Assembly: GCA_964489885.1 (NCBI GenBank)
Contig: CAZAZX010000006.1
Coordinates: 1-64,000, forward strand
Length of the DNA stretch: 64,000 bases
Reading direction: 5' to 3'
From: CAKOTZ01 sp964489885
Lineage (GTDB): Bacteria; Bacillota; Clostridia; TANB77; CAG-508
Numbering within the stretch: position 1 is the first letter of the stretch; every line of letters begins with the position of its first letter. Below are positions 54,437 to 62,317 of the stretch, in pieces. Both the position numbers and the translations under genes were made by a program. Below the pieces are notes generated by a model, which worked only from the letters and a program-made list of their open reading frames with translations, had not been told where the DNA came from and did no database searches.

Positions 54437-56167
54437 CTACATTATTTTTTCATAATTCTTTACGAATTCATTAAAACCTAAAATTGTATGTTGTATATCA
54501 TCTATTCTAATTTGATAATTTGACTGACGTATAAAAATTGTATCAACATATTTATCTGGATTTTCAACATACATTGCAATTTCTGGAAACATATATGAAT
54601 TTATCTGCAAATCAAGTTTCTCTTTTAGTAAATTTAAAAATTCTTCTTCTGGAAATTCGCTCATATATGGTATATCAATATTGTTTTCCTTTATATTGTT
54701 ATATAATTCAAAACATTGCATAAGCATTTCAAATACTGTGTGTGATGTATAATTTTTGCTTTTAATATAAGCCATATTTTCAGCAACGTTTTTTAAGCCA
54801 AACTCATAATAATCTTTATTATCATCATATTTTATAAGCTCATTAATTGAATATGAAATCCAATGATCACAATATTGAATATAATTGTTATCCATAAAAT
54901 ATTGCATAGCCTTTTTTGCAGAATCTAGATATTTTTCATCTTTTGTTATATCATACAATCTGCAAAGTCCGAGCATAGCTTCTCCATCATAATATACAGT
55001 TCTATTTTCATCTTTTAAAGAGTAATCTTCTTGGCTTAGAACGTGAACAAAACTTCCATCATCTTCTTGCATATCTAAAATTCCATTACCCAATTTTTTC
55101 ATTGTATCTACATATTTGGTATTGTTAAAAGTTTTTGTATACTCAGACATAGCAATAATAGTTAAAGCATTTGCACCTAATTTTAATTCTCCATTTTTTT
55201 CTTCTGTTATGTAAGAAGTGTTTTCATCTTTTTGTTTAATATTTTCAATAAGATAATTCATTGCCAAATCAATATTTTTTAGTTTCTCATTAGCATCTTT
55301 TTCATTAGTATTATAGCATTTTATTAGGACCCAAGTTGCACCTGCGTGCCTTAATATATTGTAATTATCAATTTTTTTATCAGTTAATGGATAATATCCA
55401 TAAACAAATTTTCCGTTTCCTTGAACCATATTTGATAGATAATTTTTAGAATTGTCAATTATTTTTTGTATATCTTCTTTATTTATAGGATCTATTTTTC
55501 TTCTTCCTGTATCTGTTCCTTCATTACATAATTCATAACATTTATTATTCTCGTCACAGAAAAAGCCCTTTGTTGTAAATACTGTTACTTTTTCAGGTAA
55601 ATCATCTACTTCATCTTGTTCATTATCATCAAGATATTTATTTAAATCTTCTAGGCTCAAGTCAACATCATCATAGCTAATTATATTATTTGCATTAAGT
55701 TCAGCCTCTGTTAAAACAATATTTCTATTATCATAATTTAAAATTAGACCCTTTCTATATGTATAATCCTTTTCATATCCCATTAAATCCATTCTAAAAT
55801 CTCTTTTAGACATATCATCTCTTGAATCTATAACATCTAATTTAACCCATTTTGTCTTATAATTGTTTTCTTTTATAATATCATTAATTTGCTCTTTTGC
55901 CTTATTAAATGCGGTCTTTAAAGTTTTATCTGTAGAATTTTTTACAATGGCTTTGTCTTTACCATTACTTATTGAAATTATTACTGTCCTATCACTTATG
56001 CTTTTCTCATTTTCTGTATTTTTCTCATACATTTTTTCGAGCATAGATATTTTTTTATTAAATTGACCAATAGGAGTTGTATTTCTATAAATTAAAAATC
56101 CTGTAAAAACAAGTAATATTACAACAATTATACATATTATTATTAATGCTTTTTTATTTTTCATCAT
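54437..56167 (-). CDS. membrane-anchored alpha-alpha barrel protein, unknown function
   Basis: A 576-residue protein with an N-terminal membrane anchor (7-29). A mixed domain (~45-215) follows, then a helical-repeat region (~225-570) with the rhythm of six-hairpin barrels: GANALTIIAMSEY, YYDGEAMLGLCRLYDITKDE, DHWISYSINELIKY, SHTVFEMLMQC. This resembles glycoside hydrolase or epimerase barrels. I cannot name the family or the catalytic residues. Monocistronic; likely faces the outside. Confidence 0.65.
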   Translation of the reverse strand: MMKNKKALIIICIIVVILLVFTGFLIYRNTTPIGQFNKKISMLEKMYEKNTENEKSISDRTVIISISNGKDKAIVKNSTDKTLKTAFNKAKEQINDIIKENNYKTKWVKLDVIDSRDDMSKRDFRMDLMGYEKDYTYRKGLILNYDNRNIVLTEAELNANNIISYDDVDLSLEDLNKYLDDNEQDEVDDLPEKVTVFTTKGFFCDENNKCYELCNEGTDTGRRKIDPINKEDIQKIIDNSKNYLSNMVQGNGKFVYGYYPLTDKKIDNYNILRHAGATWVLIKCYNTNEKDANEKLKNIDLAMNYLIENIKQKDENTSYITEEKNGELKLGANALTIIAMSEYTKTFNNTKYVDTMKKLGNGILDMQEDDGSFVHVLSQEDYSLKDENRTVYYDGEAMLGLCRLYDITKDEKYLDSAKKAMQYFMDNNYIQYCDHWISYSINELIKYDDNKDYYEFGLKNVAENMAYIKSKNYTSHTVFEMLMQCFELYNNIKENNIDIPYMSEFPEEEFLNLLKEKLDLQINSYMFPEIAMYVENPDKYVDTIFIRQSNYQIRIDDIQHTILGFNEFVKNYEKIM

Positions 56168-56194
56168 TTGCTCTCAGCCTCCACTTTTATATAT

Positions 56195-56223
56195 TTGACT
56201 AATATAAAATTTTGTTATATAAT
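56195..56223 (+). promoter_or_regulatory. promoter of a putative antisense RNA
   Basis: TTGACT, 17 nt, TATAAT on the plus strand, pointing at the 3' end of the toxin gene below. No plus-strand protein gene follows. Confidence 0.7.
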
Positions 56224-56229
56224 AAATGC

Positions 56230-56322
56230 AGAAAGTGAGTTAACACTTAATGATGTGTTAGCCAAAAAAATTTTGATTAACACCACATAGCTGTTGTGAA
56301 GCATAATGTGGTGTTTTTATTA
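56230..56322 (+). ncRNA. putative type I antitoxin antisense RNA
   Basis: A plus-strand RNA would start about 56230 and end at a clear terminator (AACACCACAT and ATGTGGTGTT stem, 56279-56313, then TTTTTATTA). It runs antisense to the 3' untranslated end of the toxin mRNA and touches its stop codon. The length (~93 nt) and convergent overlap are typical of type I antitoxins. Confidence 0.6.
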
Positions 56323-56439
56323 TTCTGCCTTATGTACTAGAATTACTATTACTATAAGAAGAATAATGTTTATGAACGTTACGAAAATTAATCCGTATAA
56401 TATTAGTTCTATTATATTAAATAAAACATTTTCTATCAT
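56320..56439 (-). CDS. putative type I toxin, small hydrophobic peptide
   Basis: A 39-residue peptide, MIENVLFNIIELILYGLIFV followed by a continuing hydrophobic stretch and the charged end HKAE. It is essentially one membrane helix, like holin-like type I toxins. GGGAGGTGG precedes the ATG. The mRNA 5' end contains GTGTTAGCCA and its 3' end TGGCTAACAC, allowing end-to-end pairing. The ribosome binding region (GTGGTGTT) can pair with AACACCAC in the 3' hairpin. Both are known traits of type I toxin mRNAs. The frame is open upstream to 56508 without a better start. Confidence 0.65.
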   Translation of the reverse strand: MIENVLFNIIELILYGLIFVTFINIILLIVIVILVHKAE

Positions 56440-56522
56440 AAACACCACCTCCCTTCTATAGTTAAAAACTATAAAAATGGTGGCTAACACACACTTATGC
56501 TCTCTCACTCTCTACAAACGAT

Positions 56523-56551
56523 ATTCTACAATATTCTTTTATAAAAATCAA
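56523..56551 (-). promoter_or_regulatory. promoter of the type I toxin mRNA
   Basis: Minus strand TTGATT, 17 nt, TAGAAT, giving a 5' leader of roughly 75 nt before the toxin ATG. Confidence 0.6.
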
Positions 56552-56558
56552 TCGTTTT

Positions 56559-56597
56559 AAAAAAATTTACAAAACAAAAGTTTTGTAAATTTTTTTT
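56559..56597 (-). terminator. A/T-rich terminator upstream of the toxin promoter
   Basis: AAAATTTACAAAAC and its complement pair around a 4-nt loop and are followed on the minus strand by TTTTTTTAAAA. It would stop read-through from the S-layer-like gene into the toxin. Confidence 0.6.
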
Positions 56598-56655
56598 GTG
56601 AAACAACAAGGCTATGGTGAAATCACCCACAGCTTTAACCGTGCTGGTGCATCAG
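56596..56655 (-). repeat. dispersed 3' element, copy C
   Basis: On the minus strand: CTGATGCACCAGCACGG, the hairpin part TTAAAGCTGTGGGTG, then CCTTGTTGTTTCACAA. It has the same blocks in the same order as copies A and B and the same direction as the upstream gene (56760-60365), here behind that gene's terminator. Confidence 0.65.
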
Positions 56656-56659
56656 TAAA

Positions 56660-56690
56660 AAAAGACTTAGAGCTTTGCTCTAAGTCTTAT
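56660..56690 (-). terminator. terminator of the S-layer-like gene
   Basis: AAGACTTAGAGC and GCTCTAAGTCTT pair around a 3-nt loop and are followed on the minus strand by TTTTTTT. Confidence 0.85.
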
Positions 56691-56759
56691 AGATTAAACT
56701 TCTTTTTTGAAGTAATTTAAGTAAATATCTTTTTTAAATTATAATATGTTAAGAAATAA

Positions 56760-59700
56760 TTATACAGTTGCTTTTCCTGTTATTACAGTTGTTCCTGTAG
56801 ATGTAATTGTTACATCTCCATTATCTTTTTCAACTGTATATTTTGTTGAGCCATTTTCATTCTTAACTAATAATCCATCTCCTATTTTTGTTGCATTTTC
56901 TGCGTCTTGTTCAACATTAATGTCACCTGTAGCTGTTTCTGTCTTTTTAGCTCCTGCTACATCTTCAGATGTTATTTTAGCATTACCTTCAACAGAAATT
57001 GAATTAGTATCTTTTCCAACTGTTACCTTAACTTCACCTGAGTTTGCAACTATAGTTGTTTCAGTTTTACCAGCCATTACCTTGTTGTCATTTGTTCCCT
57101 TAATTACTAATGTACCTTTTTCTGAAACTGTAATTGTTGATCCTTTTAATGCAGAAACATCAACTTTTCCACCTGTTACATTTAATGTTAAAGCATTAGC
57201 AGATGTTAATGTTAATTTATCATCATCATTTGCAGATGTAATTGTTAATTGACCTACTTGTGTTTTTGTAATATTAACATTTACATCACCTGTATATGTT
57301 AATGTTTGTTCATCAGTAATACCTTCAATATCTAATCCGTTATCTGTACCTGTAACTTTTGTTTTAGTTCCAACTGTAACATCATTTACAACAACGTTTG
57401 CAACAGTTGTTTTAACTGTAGTTCCACTTGCTATATAAACTTTAATAGCTTTATCAACAGTAACTTCTTCAGCAATATTAGCACCTTCTAAGTTTACAGA
57501 AGTTTTAACACCTGTATCACTAGTATCTAACATTACAGAATTAAATGTTCCAGCAATTACAGCATTATCTTTTGCAATTGTTAAATCTACATTCTTTAAT
57601 GCTTGTTTATAGTCAGCATTTTTTGCATTTGAAGTTACATTCATAGAATCATCAGTTAATGTTAAAGTATCATCAGCCTTTAATGCTTTTGCAACTTCAA
57701 TTACTTCTTGATATCTTGAATAGTCATCATTTGATTTAACTTCAATTGGGGCATCTTTTGCTTCTGCACCTTCTTTACCAACTAATAATGTATCGCCAGA
57801 AACAGCAATTTGACTCTTTGTTAAGTAATTATTTGCTTGTTTTGATAAATCAACTAGTGTGTATTTTTTACCAACTGCCATTGGTTGTTTTGTAACCTTA
57901 ACCTCAATTTCATTTGTTCTAGCAAGTTCATTATTAACATCGCTCATAACTTTTACATACATTTTATATGTTGTGTCAGCCTCTAAACCAGTTGTAGTAG
58001 TATCCTTAATTTTATCAGAATCTTGAGAATCAGTAGCTAAATTTGCCTTTGTTTTTTTATCACCGTATGTTGTTCCTGTTTTTTGTTTATATACTAATGT
58101 ATATGTAACAGTATCATCTCCGATTAATCCATCTACCTTAGATAAAGTTACTTCAGCTTTTAAATCACTTTTAACTGTAGCTTTTAAGTCTGTTGGAGCT
58201 TTTAAATAATATGTAGCAATTCCTGGAGTTTGAGCAGTAGGTTTAGCACTTTCTACAGAATCAACATATTTAGAATCAGAATCAGCTAATGCTTTAATTG
58301 TAACTGCGTATTTTCCAACACCTAATTTAGATAATGCATTTGTTAAATCATATCTTTTATCTGCATTCTTTGAAATTGGAGAACTTGTGTAGATAGCATC
58401 TTGAGCTACAACATCTTTATCACCTTTAGAGTCCTTTACATATTTATAAACATTTAATACATAGCTATCAGCATTTGCAACATCTTTCCATGTTAATATT
58501 TGATGATTTGTTTCATCATCAAAACCTAATGTTAAACCAGCTGTGCTTATATTTAATCTTAAATCTGTTAAATCAACATTTGCAGAAACAGCTGTAGAAT
58601 CTGTATAATCTGCATTTGCAGGTAAAGCAACAACCTCTATTGTTGGTGTAGTAAGTGTATTGTCATCATCTTCAACGTATGCTTTTAAATCAGCTAATAC
58701 ATTAACTTTCTTTTCAGTTACTTCTTTAGTAGAAATAACTTTACCATCGCCATTTTTTAATGTAACTCTATAAGCTTTTACATCTTTTTCATCATTTTTA
58801 TCATCTTTCCATGTATATTCGCCATTTACACCTTCTGTAGCTGTAGGTGTTGCCACTTTTTCCAATGCTTCTGCATCAATGTTTGGTATATCATAACTTG
58901 ATACATTTGAAACATTTCCATTAGCATTTACAGAAACAACATAAACAGTATATGTTTTTCCTGTATCTAATTTTACATCACTTAATCTTTCATTATATTT
59001 TTTATTTGCATCAACTTCTGAAAGAATTGTATCTGCAGTTGGTGCAGAAGTTCCTGTTTCAACAACTTTAAAGTAAACTGCTCTATCATCATTATCTTTT
59101 TTATCTTCAGCACCATTAACATAAGTAGGCTCTATTGCAGTAAGTTTTTCTCCTGCACGTGTTGCAGTAACACTTGCTATTTTAAATTCCTTAGTATCTT
59201 TAGTTATTGTAGAAGTATAATCTTTAGTTTTATCTTTATTTTCACCTGCTTTATTTCCATCTGCATCAATAACATAAGCTGTAACTGTAACTGGTCCGTC
59301 CTTTAATTCTTTTACTTCTGATGAAGCAAAGTTATTTACAACAACTTGTGTAGTATCTTTTGCAAGTTTTGCAGAACCTGTTGTTTCTCTTTCAGCACTG
59401 TCTTTTAATGTTACAACTACAGTTGCATCTTCATCATTTGCAGCTGCTGTTGTAACTTTTAATGCTAAATTTCCAACATTTTCTGAATTAATAGCTGTAA
59501 CTGTTTTATTTGTTACAGGCATTTTTGTTCCATCAACAGCAACAGTTGAAATTGCATTTAATTTTGTAAGACTAAATGTTTTTTCAGAAATTGTTTTTCC
59601 ATTATTTTTTACTGTTAATGTATATGTTTGATCTCCATTAGTATTTTCTTTAAGTTCTTCTCCAACTTTTAATGTTGCTTTATTTGTTGCTGTATTAAAT

Positions 59701-60365
59701 GAAGATGTAACTTTAACTTTTTTCTTTGCTTTATTATCCATTAATGTGTATTCGTTTGTACTTGCATCATTATCATATTTTACTGTTATTGTTCCTCCAT
59801 CAGCAGCTATTTCAATATTTGATACTTCAGCAACTGGTTCTGGTTTAGCTGTGTTTGATGGTGCTAACATTTCTGAATATGTTTCGTTAGAAATTGCAGC
59901 TATAACTGGTGTAACATCAGATATTTTAATTTTTCCATCTCCGTTTAAATCAGCTGCAACTTTTTGGATGTCAGTTAATCCATTGTTTGTTGGGTCTTGA
60001 ATTGCTCCAATAACTCTTGTAGCATCAGAAATTGTTACTTTTCCATCTGTTGTTGCATCTCCATATATTACAATTGTTCTATAGTTTCCATCTATTTTTA
60101 CGACATCTCCAGTTTTAAAAGTATCTGTATCTGCAGCAGATACTGTCTTTCCTGGATATGCTACTTTTAAGTCCTTTCCTGTAACTCTATCTGTAGATGA
60201 TTGTAATCTAAATGTAGATAATGTTTTTCCAGATATAGCTGTTGTATTTTCTCCTCTAAATTCAGTAGTAGCATCTGTGTCAGCAGCGAATACTCCAGCT
60301 CCTGCTGCAGTTGTTGCTACCATTCCAGCTACTGTTAATGATGATATTATTTTTTTCTTATCCAA
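56760..60365 (-). CDS. giant secreted protein with N-terminal dockerin module, S-layer-like
   Basis: A 1201-residue secreted protein starting with TTG behind GGGAGG. Signal peptide 1-~28, then a module also found in the amidase at 62318 (FRLQSSTDRVT ... VVKIDG). This leads into a dockerin pair, YGDATTDGKVTISDATRVIG and DLNGDGKIKISDVTPVI. The remaining ~1000 residues are Thr/Lys/Asp-rich beta repeats, some fibronectin III-like (~480-880), ending in a beta-helix-like stretch rich in VT and TITV. No cysteine, no LPxTG and no membrane anchor were seen. Probably an abundant surface-layer protein held by the cohesin encoded just upstream; this is inference. Confidence 0.8.
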   Translation of the reverse strand: MDKKKIISSLTVAGMVATTAAGAGVFAADTDATTEFRGENTTAISGKTLSTFRLQSSTDRVTGKDLKVAYPGKTVSAADTDTFKTGDVVKIDGNYRTIVIYGDATTDGKVTISDATRVIGAIQDPTNNGLTDIQKVAADLNGDGKIKISDVTPVIAAISNETYSEMLAPSNTAKPEPVAEVSNIEIAADGGTITVKYDNDASTNEYTLMDNKAKKKVKVTSSFNTATNKATLKVGEELKENTNGDQTYTLTVKNNGKTISEKTFSLTKLNAISTVAVDGTKMPVTNKTVTAINSENVGNLALKVTTAAANDEDATVVVTLKDSAERETTGSAKLAKDTTQVVVNNFASSEVKELKDGPVTVTAYVIDADGNKAGENKDKTKDYTSTITKDTKEFKIASVTATRAGEKLTAIEPTYVNGAEDKKDNDDRAVYFKVVETGTSAPTADTILSEVDANKKYNERLSDVKLDTGKTYTVYVVSVNANGNVSNVSSYDIPNIDAEALEKVATPTATEGVNGEYTWKDDKNDEKDVKAYRVTLKNGDGKVISTKEVTEKKVNVLADLKAYVEDDDNTLTTPTIEVVALPANADYTDSTAVSANVDLTDLRLNISTAGLTLGFDDETNHQILTWKDVANADSYVLNVYKYVKDSKGDKDVVAQDAIYTSSPISKNADKRYDLTNALSKLGVGKYAVTIKALADSDSKYVDSVESAKPTAQTPGIATYYLKAPTDLKATVKSDLKAEVTLSKVDGLIGDDTVTYTLVYKQKTGTTYGDKKTKANLATDSQDSDKIKDTTTTGLEADTTYKMYVKVMSDVNNELARTNEIEVKVTKQPMAVGKKYTLVDLSKQANNYLTKSQIAVSGDTLLVGKEGAEAKDAPIEVKSNDDYSRYQEVIEVAKALKADDTLTLTDDSMNVTSNAKNADYKQALKNVDLTIAKDNAVIAGTFNSVMLDTSDTGVKTSVNLEGANIAEEVTVDKAIKVYIASGTTVKTTVANVVVNDVTVGTKTKVTGTDNGLDIEGITDEQTLTYTGDVNVNITKTQVGQLTITSANDDDKLTLTSANALTLNVTGGKVDVSALKGSTITVSEKGTLVIKGTNDNKVMAGKTETTIVANSGEVKVTVGKDTNSISVEGNAKITSEDVAGAKKTETATGDINVEQDAENATKIGDGLLVKNENGSTKYTVEKDNGDVTITSTGTTVITGKATV

Positions 60366-60396
60366 AATAATTTCCTCCCTTTGTTAATTTATATCA

Positions 60397-60424
60397 GTAG
60401 GGGAAATTAAAATTTCCCACTACC
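60397..60424 (-). promoter_or_regulatory. intercistronic hairpin before the S-layer-like gene
   Basis: GTAGTGGGAAATT and AATTTCCCCTAC pair with a 1-nt bulge, between the cohesin gene and the giant gene. Without a T run it is more likely an mRNA processing or stability element. Confidence 0.45.
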
Positions 60425-60448
60425 ATTAAACTTAATTAATTATTTTTA

Positions 60449-61099
60449 TTATTTTCTTTTAGCTACTGCAACTACTCCACCAGCTACTAAAACTGCTGCT
60501 GCAAGATATACTAAGTACATTGCATCAAAACCTGTTTTTGCAGATTTTAAAGATGTTTTTGTTTTGTCAGCATCTGCTTTTGTTTCTGCTTTTGTTGTGT
60601 CAGCATCTTTCTTTGTTGTGTCTGTATTTGTTTTTGCATCAGTTGAAGGTGTTGGAGTTGGTGTAGGTGTTGTTTCTGTAACTACTTTAACATTTGTTGA
60701 AGCTGTTGTAGCATCTCCAGAATTTACTAATGTTCCATTCTTTCCACCTAAATCAATATCAGATAAAGTAACATCTGATGTTCCTTCTTTAAGTGCTTTA
60801 AATGTTAATGTGTTTGTTGGAAGTGTTTTTCCTTCTAAGTCAGCTTTAACTTGTTTGAATGAACCATCATGATCAGAATCAGCATCTGTGCTTAATACAG
60901 TTGGATCATATTTTACAGTATATTCATATCCTGTAACTCCTTCTGGGATATGTGTTACAGTAACTGTAACTGTATCTCCTACTTTAACTTCTGAAGCACT
61001 TGGTGTAACTTTTACTGTATCTGCAGCGAAAACTGCTGTAGATAATGTCATAACTGCAGCTGTTGCTGCTAATAAAATTCCTGTTAATGTTTTTTTCAT
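60449..61099 (-). CDS. cohesin-domain surface protein with variant sorting signal
   Basis: A 216-residue protein: signal peptide (1-25), one cohesin-like domain (~27-140; VTPSASEVKVGDTVTVTV, GYEYTVKYDPTVLST), a Thr/Pro/Lys/Asp linker, then SAKTG, a hydrophobic helix and the tail AKRK. The sorting motif departs from LPxTG. The sortase gene lies 12 nt upstream in the same operon, so it is the likely dedicated enzyme. Confidence 0.83.
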   Translation of the reverse strand: MKKTLTGILLAATAAVMTLSTAVFAADTVKVTPSASEVKVGDTVTVTVTHIPEGVTGYEYTVKYDPTVLSTDADSDHDGSFKQVKADLEGKTLPTNTLTFKALKEGTSDVTLSDIDLGGKNGTLVNSGDATTASTNVKVVTETTPTPTPTPSTDAKTNTDTTKKDADTTKAETKADADKTKTSLKSAKTGFDAMYLVYLAAAVLVAGGVVAVAKRK

Positions 61100-61111
61100 T
61101 TTAAATTCCTC

Positions 61112-61792
61112 CTAAATTTTTTCCTCTGCTTTTAAAATTAGCCTGTTTACAGCTCCTGGTTCACAAGTGATTAGTGTAACCTCTCTCTTTCCATTGGTAT
61201 TTTGGTCTAAACAATCTTCGTTTTCGGGATTAATTACGTATTTATCATATATTTTATATGTAACTTTTCTGCCATCACTCCCTACAAGATAAAATTCATC
61301 TCCAACTACAAGTTCTTTTAATCTCTTAAATATCCCTTTGTAGTTGTGCCCTGTTATTGCATAATTGCCAACTTCATTTATTTTCGGACCAGTTTCCGAA
61401 TCTGGAAACTTTGTTACTGCTAAATCTAATGAATTATCTGTTGTTCTATCTAAAATGTATTTTTCAACATTTATCTTTTCTATTACAATTTTTCCAACAA
61501 CAGTATATTTAGCACCGGTCTTAGCGCTCATAGATTTTGGCATATCCTCAACAGAAACTATTTCATCTTTTTTTTCACTTGATGGTTCTACTGCAATATC
61601 ATTAGAAATGATTTGATTTACTTGTTCAGTTGTGTTACCGTCTGTAAAATTATTATCTTGTTTACTTGAATTAAATTTCAAGATAATAAGCACTGTTATA
61701 ATAATAATCACTAAGGTGAATATTATTCTTCCTGTCTTTACTTTATTGTTTTTTTTTGCGCGTTTCCCATTGCTGATAGATATTCTATTCAC
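61112..61792 (-). CDS. sortase of surface locus 2
   Basis: A 226-residue sortase with a membrane helix (~22-40). Catalytic His149 is in TGHNYKG, Cys210 in TLITC and Arg217 in NRLILKA. Start GTG at 61792, immediately after a stop in its own frame; GGAGGAGG lies about 18 nt upstream. A tiny frame GTG-to-TAG (8 codons) begins at that box and its stop overlaps the sortase start, so translation may be coupled. First gene of the sortase-cohesin-giant protein operon. Confidence 0.9.
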   Translation of the reverse strand: MNRISISNGKRAKKNNKVKTGRIIFTLVIIIITVLIILKFNSSKQDNNFTDGNTTEQVNQIISNDIAVEPSSEKKDEIVSVEDMPKSMSAKTGAKYTVVGKIVIEKINVEKYILDRTTDNSLDLAVTKFPDSETGPKINEVGNYAITGHNYKGIFKRLKELVVGDEFYLVGSDGRKVTYKIYDKYVINPENEDCLDQNTNGKREVTLITCEPGAVNRLILKAEEKI

Positions 61793-62317
61793 TTAAATTT
61801 ACTTCATTCACCTCCTCCAAAATTCTTCTTCGGGTATTAAGAAGTTTATATTACCTGTTTATATAAAACACCTTATTTTTCCCAAGAGAAAAACAGATAT
61901 GTTTTATCAAAATTGTAAAAAAATGTATAAAATTATAGCATACATATATTAATATAATAAAATATTACATTTGTCAAACGATTTTTAAATATTTTTTATA
62001 TTATTTTATAAGTTATATGTAATTGGTAAATTTTCAATATATTATTAAAAATTACCTTTTCTGCCTTCTTTTATCATTTTATGCCCCCATTATACTACTA
62101 CGATTTTAAAAAATCAACTATTTTTTTCTAATTTTTTTCTACGGAAATACGGCTTTTAGCTAGTACCAATTATATGTAAACTTTTTTACAATTTTTTACA
62201 AAGCATATACTAACCGTATTTAGTTTATTATATAGGATTTTTTAAAATTTTTTTTATTTTTATTTCCTATTTTATGTAAAGTATATTTATCATTTTTATT
62301 GTAAAACAACATAGCTC
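61793..62317. other. 525-bp AT-rich gap upstream of surface locus 2
   Basis: No credible protein gene. It holds the sortase promoter (61949-61977), a ~150-nt leader with a small CTTCTT/AAGAAG hairpin (61825-61844), and otherwise A/T runs. Just after the amidase stop codon, GCTATGTTGTTTTACAATAA (minus strand) resembles the end block of the dispersed 3' element. Confidence 0.6.
61949..61977 (-). promoter_or_regulatory. promoter of surface locus 2 operon
   Basis: Minus strand TTGACA, 17 nt, TATTAA, about 150 nt upstream of the sortase start. Confidence 0.6.

Noticed and set aside
56746..57252. 168-codon plus-strand frame opposite the S-layer-like gene
   Set aside because: It is the complement of Thr/Val-rich codons; low-complexity antisense frame without start signals.
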